DNA of 64,000 nucleotides from Terana coerulea (GCA_024811115.1 JAKOGH010000662.1:17201-81200); one strand, 5' to 3'. Counted from the stretch's first letter, positions 36,140 through 47,515 are shown. The notes: a model not told the origin generated them from the sequence alone. Numbers and translations are program-made.

Positions 36140-36651
36140 GACCTGTAGGTACCGGAGAACACCATAAAAACCGGCGGGGTGCTGAAGTCTTATGTCGCAG
36201 ATATCTGTTACAAAACTCCCAAGAATGGCTGGTCTTCTATCTGCTTGCTGTTGGCCCCATTCCCCAAGGGCCTGTACGCCCCTGGCACCATCTGGTAGGT
36301 AATGGATATTGGCTTCTGCGATCTCATCGGCGCACATTCTTGCCTATACCAGGCAAGATGGATTTCAAGCGGGGCTGGTACAGTTTGTTCGATGCGAGTT
36401 CCATCTGGCAGCATGAGTACCACTTCTTCATATTCTATCAGATATGGCTTGGAATACCGCACATGCTTCCATATGATGCTCCTGAGGCCGTGCCAAATCC
36501 CACCTTCTGTTTGTCGTCTGCCGGTCCTCGGCATGCGTCGGAGAAGACCGACCGCTTTCCATCTCCGCGAGAGTCGCTGGCGTCCATGATGGTGATGAGC
36601 GACGAGACCTTGCTATCTGAAAAGACAGGCTCACGAGCCCGGCATCCGTAG
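36140..36651 (+). CDS. Unrecognised ORF(s), possible C-terminal membrane-protein exon
   Basis: A + strand frame reads KMDFKRGWYSLFDASSIW, then HMLPYDAPEAV, and ends in a Ser/Glu-rich tail with a stop at 36649-36651, like the cytosolic tail of a membrane protein. An upstream piece (CYKTPKNGWSSICLLLAPF, about 36208-36264) is in a frame that does not join it through the obvious intron (36293-36352). The segment YQIWLGIPHMLPYDA recalls the end of the neighbouring UbiA gene (NIWLAAAHMLPYHT), so this may be a damaged duplicate 3' end. The opposite strand is also open (36208-36534). Low certainty. Confidence 0.35.
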
Positions 36652-36691
36652 ATAGTTCACTTCTCTCCGTGTGTTTCACATTGAACTGTAA

Positions 36692-37359
36692 TAGTGTTGC
36701 CGAAGTTCAGTTCAGTTCGGTTCGGGTCCATTTTTGTCCGAACCAGAACCAGAACCAAGTGTTTAGCAGCCGAACCTGAACTGAACTGAACTGAACCAGT
36801 ATGAACTGGTTCGGTTGGTTCAGTTCAGGGTTCGAACTGGTTCGAACCATTGAACCATGTATATATCAGCTTTACTCTGTCAAATCAGTATAATTGCAAT
36901 GGTAGATTATAATAGAGTTATATATTGACATCTAGAAGAGTTTGTATAGTGCAAAAGCCTTACATTATGATGTTTTGAAGCTCAGTGTCTGATAGAGGCT
37001 GCCAGTTGCCTTTTTGGCAGCTATTGATGGCATCATATATACACCAAAACATAAGCAGAGTGACATTTGATGCTCAGTTTACAAGCACAACAATGAAAAA
37101 ATAGTTTAGACATGCTATAGTAAGTAAGTTCATGTACTTTTCTCATGAATCCCAGTACAAATACACTACATAACATATACATGGTTCACGGTTCGAACCG
37201 GTTCGAACTTGGTTCAGAGCGTGACAGCCATGCCCCGAACCAAGAACCGAACCAAGTTATCTAGAGGCCGAACCAGAACCGAACCAAACTGAACCACACG
37301 GTTCGGTTCATCGGTTCTGGTTCTGAACCGCCGAACTGAACTGAACTTCGGCAACACTA
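36692..37359. mobile_element. hAT-type MITE, copy 1, two bases upstream of the NRPS-like copy 2 start codon
   Basis: 668 bp with TIRs TAGTGTTGCCGAAGTTCAG and an exact 8-bp duplication AACTGTAA at 36684-36691 and 37360-37367. Subterminal regions are packed with GAACC/GGTTC/TTCAG short repeats in both orientations. There is no coding capacity. A second copy in opposite orientation lies at 46183-46847. Confidence 0.92.
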
Positions 37360-37647
37360 AACTGTAAGGATGGCCGCGCCCATTCTGCCTCCTCTCAATG
37401 GAACACTCTACTCTAACCGAATTTGCCGATTTTCGAACGAACACAACCCGGATTTCCGTTCTATGTGTTCCCTTCCCCAAGATCCCGCTGAAAGTGGTGA
37501 TAGTCTCGTATTCAGCCATGGTTCAAGCTAGTCATCGAGTTGCGCACATTCTGCAACCAGGTCGCCGAGGACCCGAAGGGAAGTTATTGCCGTTTTGCTG
37601 CACACCAATACTATCTTGTACGGCGCTGTCCTTCTTAGTATTATGAG

Positions 37648-37852
37648 TATCAAAATAAGGTCTTGGGGACGGCGCGGGCACTCGCGCATAACGTCGAGGA
37701 CGGTAAAGATGATGGTGAGCAGCACCCGAGAGGGTGCAAACGCGTGAGGATAGGTACAAGTATGTAAGTGACTTATATACACTATGAGTGGTGTCCGGTG
37801 CAGTAAGCATAGTGACGGTACCTTAATAACACTAAAGTACCAAAATCTGACA
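37648..37852 (-). repeat. 3' LTR of the TRIM-like element
   Basis: 205 bp. It differs from the right copy by one inserted base near 37681 and one missing base near 37798. Confidence 0.88.
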
Positions 37853-38810
37853 CTCCCTTCAAGCCCCTGCAGTGAGAAGACGAGCTGTAGAGGCTTGCAG
37901 TGAAAGAACAAGAGAGCAAGGGTAAAGGGAGATATAAAAGAATGAATGTGGATATGGTGTTCAATGGATATGTGCGAAGCAAGACTTGGGGACATGGACG
38001 AGACGAAGGTGACAAATGGGGGTAAACAAAAACTCAATCCAACTGAGAACGTCACGAGGGCAAAACCGAACGCGCATCCGAACACATCGGATGGCGCACC
38101 AAATCGCGCGAGTACTCCGACTCCAGCGCGTGCATCAAGCCAACACTTGGCGATGCTGGTCACCCAATCCAGGGGACGGCGGCACGCATGCCGTGCACAA
38201 CAGCGCTTCGCCCTCGCGAAGGGGAGCCTGTTTGCGTCTGCACCTTGATACAACCAGGAGTATCCAACTCCTAACCCTAGACCATATACTTGTACACCAA
38301 TCGCAGATGGCGCTCTTGAAGGCGCGCGAGTGCTTGCGGAAGGACGCACGGATGAACGAACAAGGATGCCGACAGTCGGGATATCAGCGACAGCGTCGGT
38401 GTCGAGTCCTCTTCAGGACACTGATCGGATAGGCGGTGACGGCGGCGGGACAGCTCAGCGCATGAGCGTCGACGAAAGCACGATGGGCCGCGAGATCAAC
38501 TCGACCGAATGACGACGGGAGTGGCGCAGGCAGGCATGGCTGCCAGCGCGGATGAACGGATAGAGCTCAGGCCAGGAACGGCTAGCGAAGCGATGAGCTG
38601 ATTCGGGCGCAGCGAAGCGCCGAGAGTCGCAGAGGGCGGCGTCGGCCGACGACGACGCAAAGTCGTACGAGGGTGTGGTCGACAGCGAGAGCGACGTGGG
38701 GAATAGCGACGGGGCCATAGAATGAACGAGAGGTCCCCAAGAGTGCCGGTCGAAGGGGTAAGAGACCGACGGGCGGCTTTGGTGCCGGGAGCCAACCGGA
38801 GACGCGTTTG

Positions 38811-39015
38811 TATCAAAATAAGGTCTTGGGGACGGCGCGGGCACTGCGCATAACGTCGAGGACGGTAAAGATGATGGTGAGCAGCACCCGAGAGGGTGCA
38901 AACGCGTGAGGATAGGTACAAGTATGTAAGTGACTTATATACACTATGAGTGGTGTCCAGGTGCAGTAAGCATAGTGACGGTACCTTAATAACACTAAAG
39001 TACCAAAATCTGACA
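38811..39015 (-). repeat. 5' LTR of the TRIM-like element
   Basis: 205 bp, start TGTCAGATTTTGG and end CTTATTTTGATA in element sense. Confidence 0.88.
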
Positions 39016-39145
39016 ATGAGGGCTAGACTTCGCTTACCTGTACCGTTCGCGAAATTCACTGGTCCTTGGTTCCCTAACGGGAAGGTCCGGGCCGGACCTC
39101 CGAAGGACGTGAGCTTCGCGAACGGACTGGGATATCCTGGGCCCT

Positions 39146-39213
39146 AAACCAAGACCCTCCCTTTAGCGCCTGCCAAGACTGCAGATGCGTCGGACTTAGC
39201 AAAATCGCACGAG
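39146..39213 (+). repeat. Left internal inverted repeat of the DUF6589 element
   Basis: Contains AAACCAAGACCCTCC and GCAGATGCGTCGGACTTAGC. It is matched in inverse orientation at 47449-47515 with about four differences. Confidence 0.88.
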
Positions 39214-39297
39214 TTGCTCTCTGTCAATAGAGAGGTCATCCCTCCCATACATATATACTGCCTCAGCTTGTAATTATATCTGGTTCATGTATATAAA

Positions 39298-42200
39298 TCA
39301 GTCCATGTCAAAATCAACGTCATCCCAAGTATCCAGACTGAACACATCTTCATGCTCGAGGAGCTTGTCCCAGTAATTGTCATTGTACACCGGATCCTCG
39401 TCTTCGTCATCGAGTATGCTGACTTCTGAGGTAGAGCCCGAGTCAAAGACGAAGACGGCGAAGGTACATCACTTGCGCCATTCTCCGAGCTGCGAGAGCC
39501 TGACCCAGCGTTTTTAGTTGCTATCAGCAACAGCCACTGTCTCCGAGCCGGCATTGGCTGAGGGCTGGCGAGAGGTTGCCGCAATGGTGTGTGCAAACGC
39601 CAATACCGGAGTTGGAGAGAGAGTCGTCCGAAGTTGTTGAGGGGCCAACAGGCGCAGGAATAGCACCAGCCTGCGAGCCTAGGGCTGTGTCGCCGCCGGA
39701 TGATTGAGTTTGCACTTGGCCAAGAGCTGCAACGTTGGCCTGCGTAAGGGTTTCCCAATGAGTGGCGTGAGCTTCCGTCGGTCGAAGTCGCGCGAACAAA
39801 GCATTGTACTCGCGCAATGGACCGGTGAGATCAATCGACCCTTGCAGGAGCGCGTCGGAAACGGCTGCCTTCTCCAAGCCCTCGATGGTGCGCCCGGGAT
39901 CCACCACGTAGACACGACGTTCTTCCAGCGACTTGAGCAGGTGGGTGATATCCTCAGATATGTCCGGGGAATGGTGTTTCTTGCCTTGTGCGGAGCCGAG
40001 CGTGGCATGCATCTGTTCTGAAAGCTGTCGAAGGATTGTCACACACGGTGACAGCATGCGAAGCCAGTCCCATGACGCGCCGCTGCCTTGTGCTTGATAC
40101 ACGGTCTATTCCCAAGGTTGGTACGTGATTTTTAAAAAAGAGACAGCAAGCCACCGGCGTACTTTGATCCATCGGTTCATATGTTCTTGAAGTAAGTCAA
40201 CAGGGATAAAGCCGTTCGGTCGTCCTGTGGTATTCACCAGCCAATTGTTGAGAATGATGCGCCTGATAGAACTACAAATGAGCGACCATAGACAGCGTGA
40301 GAACGAAGCGACACGTACGGGAGAGGCTTTGGCCATACATGCGTGAGATTGTGCAGCAAGTGCAGCATCTCATACGCATATTTGGACTTCCCGGTGCCAC
40401 GGTAATATAGTGCGAGGACCTTGATCATAAGGACGATGCGCCCAGAGTCGCCAGACTTGATGGCATCCTGGAACTCCCGTACAAGAAGAGCGTCCCGGTT
40501 GAAGAGAACTGCGTTCTCGAACACCATATCCCCCGCGTATACACTACCTCATCCCCATCCTCGAAAGCAGCCTTTGGCCGAGCACCTAGCACGGTCAGCG
40601 GACGTCTCCATCATTTCGCGTCTCTCCCCTCTCGCTCTCCACGAAGCTTCTCAACGACCTCCGAGCTTGCATATCGGTCGAGGATGCGTTCGGCGTCGGC
40701 CTGTAGCTCCTCGAAGGTAGCCGTTGCCGCATACAAGTCGAGATCCTTGCCGCTGACGAGTTCTAAGCAGTGAATAAGGCGCGCATACAGCGAGACTAGA
40801 GAGAGGTCGCGGCAGGTACGATAGGGTGGTAACGAGGACAGAACGATGGGTTTACGGTCGAGAACGACGTTGTGGTGCGTTAAGGATCCTGGGTCCCGTG
40901 GGCCGAGATGAGGGTTGCCCCAGTGAGTAGCCAAAGTCCGAACACGCAGTGCATCTGACCGTGGAATAGGCCAGGCGAGAATGCGAGGTTGAGGTAGGAG
41001 TTTTGGGGCTGTCGTGGCCAACGCGATTCATGAGGATGGAGCGGCAGCGAGAGAGAGTCAACTGGTCACCGCAGACAAGGCGAACCGTGTCCCAGGCTTG
41101 CTGTGAGTACCCGAGCTCCTTGAAAATCGCCTCCAGGACCTCAGCATTCCCTGTGATAGAGCTTTCGTCAATATCCATCGCAGGCAGAGTGTAAACATCC
41201 GTCTGGTGCACGGAAATCTTCTCCGGAGTTTCTGGCTTTGTCTTGTCCACGTCGGCCTTGAAGCGAGCGAACCGATCGCCACCGTTGGAGACTATAGACC
41301 GGATTATTGTGTGTACAAGGCATTTTCGTAAGAGGTTGTTCTCGTCCGGCGTGAGGTCTATATCTGAAACGCTCAAAGGTGGTGCAGCGTCGTGGGCATC
41401 CAGGAGATCCTGCGTCTTCATGTCCTCCTTGCGCGCATCGTACAAAGGGAAGATAGTCGCGCATGTCCCGTTCTCCTGTGCGTCCTTTCGTCCTAAGATC
41501 TGTTCAGCGGCCTTCGAGACAATGTTGATATTGTCATAGACATGCTGGCACATGTACGTCCTTGCGATACGGCCCGTTGTACTGCGTCTAGCTGAACATA
41601 CCCGTTGAATAATTCCAAGGCCTACACCGCCAAGCAAAGGAGTTCCGGCAAGCCGCGTCGCTGTGGTAGAGGTGGTCGAAGACGCGTCGATCTGAGATCC
41701 GGGCGCGTCTTGCTTGACGCGCTTCAGCATTGTGATGAGCGGCTCGTCGTCGCTCTCACTTCCTCCTTCCTCACCCTCCTCTGGCCGAACTCTCTCCATG
41801 TCATCGTCATCGCTGCTATCACTACCGGCCTCCTCATCAGAGCGCTGTAGGCCATCGTCTTCCATGCTGTCCTCTGCACCGGCGTATTTCCGACTTCCAC
41901 TGCCGACAATGGACGACCAGCTGCTGGCCAAGCCCAAGCTATTGAGGACGGAGATAGTCTGGCGCTGCGCACCGCTGGTGTACAGGTAAAGCGCGGTGAT
42001 ATGTTTGAAGTAGCTATTGGCTTGACTCCGTTCTCCGAGTAGGTTCAGCAATGCCGCAGCAAGACGCTAATTAACCAACCAAAGCTCATCAGCAACTGTA
42101 TGAGGCATAAGAGGTAAAACATACCTTCATCTTGCGCTGCAAGCTTTCCGTTGTTTGCTCACGTATTTGGCGGGCAGTTGTGCAAAATGCTTCAAGCACC

Positions 42201-43188
42201 GGGACCATTGTTGGGCAGAAGCCCAAAATCTCGGTGTACAAGGTCGACAAGTCAAACTTCTGAACGAAGGATTCATCGACCGGCATTCTGCGAGACTGTA
42301 GAAAGCCTGACCGCGTTACTCGGTTTCCTTCGGAGTTGACCTTTCTTGTGATGTATGACATGACCCACTCGTGCACGGTACGTCGTGCTGTCTTGCTATT
42401 AGCGCCATGAGGTCCAGTGCCCGAGAACGCGGTGAACGCGTTCGGGCTGGTCGAAGAAGCCATAGTATCGAATTTTGCCTTGGTTATTCTTGGGATCAGA
42501 GACGTACTCGAGGAGGTCTCCCCACGTGAGGCCTCTGTTTTGAGATACTGCATAGCACCGTCTAACCCTTCGACGTCTAGGGTTGTTAATCTGAACTGGG
42601 AGGCTGGCGTTTGAGCTGGTGCAGTGTTCGGAATGGCACCAACAGGTCCTCCACTACCACCGAGATCATCGTCTTCGAAGTACGGCAGCTCTTGCATGCC
42701 TTCGCCATGCTGGAGCTCATCATCTGGCAAACCGGAATACCAGGCATACCGGGAGGTACGTCGAACTGAGGGATAGGAGATGCAGCCTGCGCGCTGACAG
42801 CGTCCTTCTTCCGTCTAGGCTTCTTGCCCGTTGTTCCAGCCGCCGCCTTCAACTTCTTGACCCGTTCCTGCTGCCCAAGTTCTTTTCGCATCTGTTTCCG
42901 CGTATTTGGTAAACCTCGAATGCACACTGTGGGCTCAGGTCCATCACTGGATGGCTCTCGCAAGCTGTATGCCTCGTTATTGATTCCGGTTTATAGTAGG
43001 TGTCCTCGGGGTAACAGATGGGTCAACCCTTAGTGGGAATGGACCTGACGGAAGGCGGCTGGCAAAGGGGCTGCTTCTTGGTCCTGGCAGGGTAACGAGC
43101 CTGAGGCTGGTGGTGAACTAAGGGGTGAAGAGAATTGTTCAAGGGAGCGGGGTCTTGGAATTATAGGTGGGTCTGGATCTTCCTCCAT
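39298..43188 (-). CDS. DUF6589-family protein (candidate transposase), some frameshifts
   Basis: Read on the minus strand from ATG 43188 (MEEDPDPPIIPRPRSLEQF). A Pro/Ser-rich N-terminus is followed by a Lys/Arg-rich stretch with GKKPRRKKD and the DUF6589 core: VYDNINIVSKAAEQILGR (about 41545-41490), QENGTCATIFPLYDA, VCGDQLTLSRCRSI (about 41085-41045), THHNVVLDRKPI (about 40880-40845), DMVFENAVLFNRDAL (about 40530-40485), YAYEMLHLLHNLTHVWPKP and NNWLVNTTGRPNGFIPVDL. The C-terminus is very acidic (DDEDEDP, then DVDFDMD) and stops at 39300-39298. DUF6589 proteins are abundant and multi-copy in basidiomycetes; function is not established. Conserved Asp in YDN and GDQ would fit an RNase H-like transposase core, but that is my inference. 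Frame breaks near 41005 and 40925, plus an unresolved exon junction near 42730, indicate damage or base-call indels. Confidence 0.8.
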
Positions 43189-43370
43189 GGTAAACAATTG
43201 CTCAAGCGTTGGACTGGTGTAGAGGTTGATGTATTGTATAGCAAGTATGCAGAGAACGTAGTGGTCGTTGCGGTAGAGTTTAATTTGCAAGCGCGTGCGC
43301 CGTATAATGACTCTTGACTGTGTACGCTCGCGATCTTAACTCTTCCACAACCTCACCTCTGCTTCACGTC
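43189..43370. promoter_or_regulatory. 182-bp bidirectional promoter between DUF6589 and helicase genes
   Basis: The two start codons (43188 minus, 43371 plus) are only 182 bp apart and face away from each other, so both promoters and 5' leaders must lie here. TATA-like GTATAATG is near 43301. The head-to-head arrangement implies co-expression of the two element genes. Confidence 0.6.
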
Positions 43371-45662
43371 ATGGTTCGGGCACACTCGCAGAAAAAAAAG
43401 AAAGTGGTCACTGGACCAAAGTCTCACAAAGGGATGCCAGCCGGCAGAGCTTCAATTCAGCCGAAGGATGCTGAGGTTACAAGGCTCGCTGAGAAAATGC
43501 GCAATGGTTTCGTCCACCGTGCTGAGCCAAAGCCATTCCAGATAGTGGGTACAAAGGCGCAAATTGAGGGCCAGGACATTATCCTGCAGGCATCAACTGG
43601 AGCAGGGAAGACTGCGCTTCTGGCAGGACCACACCGCTGGTTCAAAAGAAGTACACCATCATGGTGGTTCCGCTTATGTCCTTGGAAGATGAAATGGTGT
43701 GTTACCTTGCCTTCCTGGCCCGCTTGCCTCTTCTGAGCATATATTAGGTTAAGACGATAAAGGACGACTTCGGCTTGGACGCCATAGCCATTCATAGCAA
43801 GAATGGGGGCTGACTCGTGCAAAGATCGAGGTGCGCAAAGATGTCAGTCTGGTATCTGCATCGAGGCTGACCGCTTTACCTCTCTCATAGGCTATTCTGC
43901 AAGGGAAGTATGATGTCATCATCGTCTCTCCCGAAATGGCCCAAACAAAGAAGTTTATCAATGAGCTCCTTCGGAACCCCCAGTTCTCGGGGAAGGTCTT
44001 GTCTTTATTCATCGACGAAGCGCACACAATGTCGCATTGGGGTGCCGATTTCGCAAGAAGTTGGGCACGTTGGGTATCCTTCGGGCATTCCTTCCTGAAG
44101 GTACTCCTGTCGCCGCCGTCTCCGCCACACTGACACCTCGCGTTCGACGAGACATCCAGTCGAAGATGCAGTTTCCCAAATCTGGAAGCCTGTTCCTTAA
44201 CATCGGTAACGACCGCCCCAATATTTCCATTGTCGTGCGCGCGTTCCACAGCCCGATGAACTCATTCCTTGACCTTGACTTTGTCGTTCCGCTATCAGCG
44301 ACGGATGTCAGCCAGGTGCCGAAGACATGGATCTATATTGACAACATCTCGGTGGGAAACGACATAGTCGACTATCTGGCAAACCTCTTTCGCACTCGTT
44401 TCACCGAACATCAAGGTGACAGTGCTTCGGCCCTCGCAGTCGAAAACGCCGTGCGCCCCCTTCAACGCATCTCTTTCTCACGAGTACCGCACTGCTGCCA
44501 TGGAGCATTTTCGCAGCGGCGCCATTCGGGTTCTTGTCTGCACAGATGCAGCGGGTATGGTGAGTCATCTGACAGAATGACAACGGGCTTCACTGTCTGA
44601 CTCAGTATCATAGGGGTCAATATACCAGGCATCAAGGTCGTTGTGCAGTTCAAGCTTCCTGCTACACTGTCCAACTTTGTTCAGCGCGCGGGACGTGCGG
44701 CGCGCGGTCCTAACGAAGTCGGTCTCGCCGTTTTGCTGGTGGAACCTTCAGCGTATACTACCAATCTGTTTACAACAACACCGAAGGCAAAGACAGCTGG
44801 GACGGAGGGGCAAGAAACGACAGGCAGTGAAGAAGGACAACGAGAATAAGGAGCAGAAGCCAGCGGTGTCAGCTAAGGTGGCAAAGGCGTATGCGCGGGC
44901 GCATGGGCGGGAACGTGGTGGTAACAGCAAAAAGATGCCGTTCCTACCGGTGAGCAACCTCCTTTTGACCCGGAGGCTCTCGACGAAGGGCTGCTACTCT
45001 TTGCTCAAAGTACAACGTGTCGCCGGCATATATGGGCCAAGATGTTCGACAATGACCCGTCCAAGCTAGGTGTGTACTGGTTGAAATGCCACTCAGTATG
45101 AATCTAATTATGATTGAACTAGTGCATCTGCCCAACGTACCATGCTGTGATGTGTGTGATATCACACTACTGAATCGAACACGCCCAGCTGCGGCCAGCA
45201 TTGTACCAGGCACGGAAGGCAAAGGTCCGCCGAAAGGAATTCTAATCCCAAGCACGCGAGCTAAACTCGAGGAATGGCGGAAGAAGGTTTACAACCGCGA
45301 CTATCCGTCATCATTCCTCATGACGGCAGCTACTATCCTGGATGATGATCTTGTCCGCTTGCTATCGTCTGTTGGCCCGCTTACGTTTGCCAAGCTCAAA
45401 CTGCTCTTAGAGGCCCGGTGGACACGTTGGAACAAGTACAGCGACGAGCTTCATCAGTTCCTCCAAACTCTCGAGCTCACGCTTTGTCCCGCTCCCCAAA
45501 AAACCAGCCAAACCGAAGGCCGCCGGCGTAAAGGCAACATTATCAGCTAACGCGAAGAGTACTGATTCTGCAAAGACGAAGAGCACGAAGTCTGCGAAGA
45601 CGAAGAGTACAGACTCGGACTCTGCGAAGACAGTGACCTCCAAACTCCAAGCGCAGCACTAG
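43371..45662 (+). CDS. RecQ-like superfamily 2 DNA helicase, element-encoded
   Basis: Starts MVRAHSQKKKKVV at 43371. Motifs: Q-like PFQIVGTKAQIEGQDIILQA; Walker A ASTGAGKTA (about 43588-43614); DEAH in LFIDEAHTMSHWGADF (about 44005-44055); motif III VSATLT (about 44116-44133); then a second RecA domain with YRTAAMEHFRSGAIRVLVCTD (about 44485-44545), GMGVNIPGIK and QRAGRAARGPNEVGLAVLLV (about 44683-44742), the RecQ motif VI. The C-terminus has a Cys-rich patch (VPCCDVCD, about 45135) and ends with a Lys/Ser repeat tail (KST-SAK units) in a shifted frame to 45660-45662. Several exons need introns or small frame corrections (near 43620-43760, 44430-44465, 44800 and 45490). Helicases of this type recur beside DUF6589 genes in basidiomycete genomes as far as I recall. 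A role in strand unwinding during transposition is inferred. Confidence 0.8.
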
Positions 45663-46174
45663 GGCAAACGGCAACGCATCTGTGGTGATGGAACCCGCAC
45701 CTGGCGCTGCACCATCACACACCTCAGCATTCGCTCCAGCCGAGTCGCAAGCTGGTCCTTCCCATTCCCTCCCGGCACCGCTGAACAAGACAGCCAGTTT
45801 CCCACGTCCAGACGCCATTAACATCCCATGACATGAGCTACATGCCGCCGGCTGATACTTACCTTTACCAGCCGACTGTCACCTCCTCACATCCGAATTC
45901 TATGTCCCTTGCAACCCCGTACGCGCTTCATCATATGCGCACCCATCGACATACACCCATCAGACGTGCACCCATCAATCCTGGCCAGGGGTAGCGGCGA
46001 AATACCCACCTACTCTTCTATGGTACCCGATACACGCTTGACTGGGCCCGCGCGTGCAGTACCCGCCGTCACCTCAAGGTTGCTAAACGACGGTCCGAGT
46101 CAACACTGGTCATTACCGCTACAATACAACGCGAATCCTTGGACGACGTCGACTTCAATGGCGCCAATCGCTCC
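45663..46174. other. 3' flank of helicase, low-complexity frames
   Basis: Frames rich in Pro/Ser/His/Tyr (for example MSYMPPADTYLYQP near 45836) might continue towards the ORF at 47030 if the MITE is removed. Not established. Confidence 0.35.
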
Positions 46175-46182
46175 TTCAAGAA

Positions 46183-46847
46183 TAGTGTTGCCGAAGTTCA
46201 GTTCAGTTCGGCGGTTCAGAACCAGAACCGATGAACCGAACCGTGTGGTTCAGTTTGGTTCGGTTCTGGTTCGGCCTCTAGATAACTTGGTTCGGTTCTT
46301 GGTTCGGGGCATGGCTGTCACGCTCGAACCAAGTTCGAACCGGTTCGAACCGTGAACCATGTATATGTTATGTAGTGTATTTGTACTGGGATTCATAGAG
46401 AAAAGTACATGAACTTACTTACTATAGCATGTCTAAACTATTTTTTCATTGTTGTGCTTGTAAACTGAGCATCAAATGTCACTCTGCTTATGTTTTGGTG
46501 TATATATGATGCCATCAATAGCTGCCAAAAAGGCAACTGGCAGCCTCTATCAGACACTGAGCTTCAAAACATCATAATGTAAGGCTTTTGCACTATACAA
46601 ACTCTTCTAGATGTCAATATATAACTCTATTATAATCTACCATTGCAATTATACTGATTTGACAGAGTAAAGCTGATATATACATGGTTCAATGGTTCGA
46701 ACCAGTTCGAACCCTGAACTGAACCAACCGAACCAGCTCATACTGGTTCAGTTCAGTTCAGTTCAGGTTCGGCTGCTAAACACTTGGTTCTGGTTGGTTC
46801 GGACAAAATGGACCCGAACCGAACTGAACTGAACTTCGGCAACACTA
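46183..46847. mobile_element. hAT-type MITE, copy 2, inside the DUF6589 element
   Basis: 665 bp, inverse orientation to 36692-37359 and highly similar. TIRs begin TAGTGTTGCCG and the exact 8-bp duplication is TTCAAGAA (46175-46182 and 46848-46855). No coding capacity. Confidence 0.92.
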
Positions 46848-47029
46848 TTCAAGAACATCATCTGCACATGGATTTGTGACGCCCCTAGCCTCAACTTCCT
46901 TTGACCTAGCTCATACTCAACCAGAGCCGAGTGGCCGCGGGAATATGCCTTCCACTGTGTTCCTGCCTCCCACACACCACAGCGAACACCGTCCCTTCAC
47001 TGTAAGCACTGTCCTCCTTTCCGCAACAT

Positions 47030-47350
47030 ATGGCTGACTTTGTGTATTCTCAGGACATTGCTGTTCCAACACCGACATCATATGAGTACGCTCCTTACCA
47101 TGCAGCCACTCCTTCCACCTACTACCCGAACCTTGCACCTGTACCACATACCACCTATGACCGCCTACCACCATCTCACGACTTCCCGCATACCACCACA
47201 CATCACGTCACACGTCAGGTACCTTCACATGCTCCTCAGCATTCCAGTTTTCAGCCGCCTCCGCCGATGTCCACGTCCATGTCCTTTCCGCATGCTCAAA
47301 ACTGGCCATATACATCTGAGTATTCCACAGAACAGAACAAATCCCTATAG
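47030..47350 (+). CDS. Small Pro/Tyr/His/Thr-rich ORF in the DUF6589 element
   Basis: 106 codons from ATG 47030 to the stop at 47348-47350. The sequence is a low-complexity mixture (for example PTPTSYEYAPYHAATPSTYY) without a fold signature. It may be the last exon of a disordered protein whose earlier part lies at 45830-46180, on the far side of the MITE, or an independent small protein. No homologue recognised. Confidence 0.4.
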   Translation: MADFVYSQDIAVPTPTSYEYAPYHAATPSTYYPNLAPVPHTTYDRLPPSHDFPHTTTHHVTRQVPSHAPQHSSFQPPPPMSTSMSFPHAQNWPYTSEYSTEQNKSL

Positions 47351-47448
47351 CTGATACTCATTTATGACTATGTATCCAATATATTACATTTTCTTTGGTG
47401 ACCTAGTGCTCGTCCTGGATGCCTACTTGATTTTGTCTGAAAAGCGAC

Positions 47449-47515
47449 CTCGCGCGATTTCGCTAAGTCCGACGCATCTGCACTCTTGGCAGGCGCTAAA
47501 GGAGGGTCTTGGTTT
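47449..47515 (-). repeat. Right internal inverted repeat of the DUF6589 element
   Basis: Inverse copy of 39146-39213. About 80 bp of weaker, GC-rich terminal homology (GGTCCGG / CCGTAGCGG motifs) lies outside it. Confidence 0.88.

Larger units (their letters stand above)
37648..39015 (-). mobile_element. Short non-autonomous LTR retrotransposon (TRIM-like)
   Basis: 1,368 bp: two 205-bp LTRs (37648-37852 and 38811-39015) around a 958-bp interior without gag or pol. LTRs end TG...TA in minus orientation, as in the full Copia element at 2770, and a similar purine tract (GAAGGGAG) abuts the left LTR. The 5-bp duplication ATGAG lies at 37643-37647 and 39016-39020. The LTRs differ at only about two positions, so the insertion is young. 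I could not match the primer-binding region beside 38811 to a tRNA. A solo LTR of this family is at 30027-30793. Confidence 0.9.

Noticed and set aside
37528..38901. Long open frames inside the TRIM-like element
   Set aside because: They run through LTR and unstructured interior in several overlapping frames and show no gag or pol motif.
41243..42614. + strand open frames opposite the DUF6589 gene
   Set aside because: The minus strand matches the DUF6589 family across its length; these are antisense shadows.
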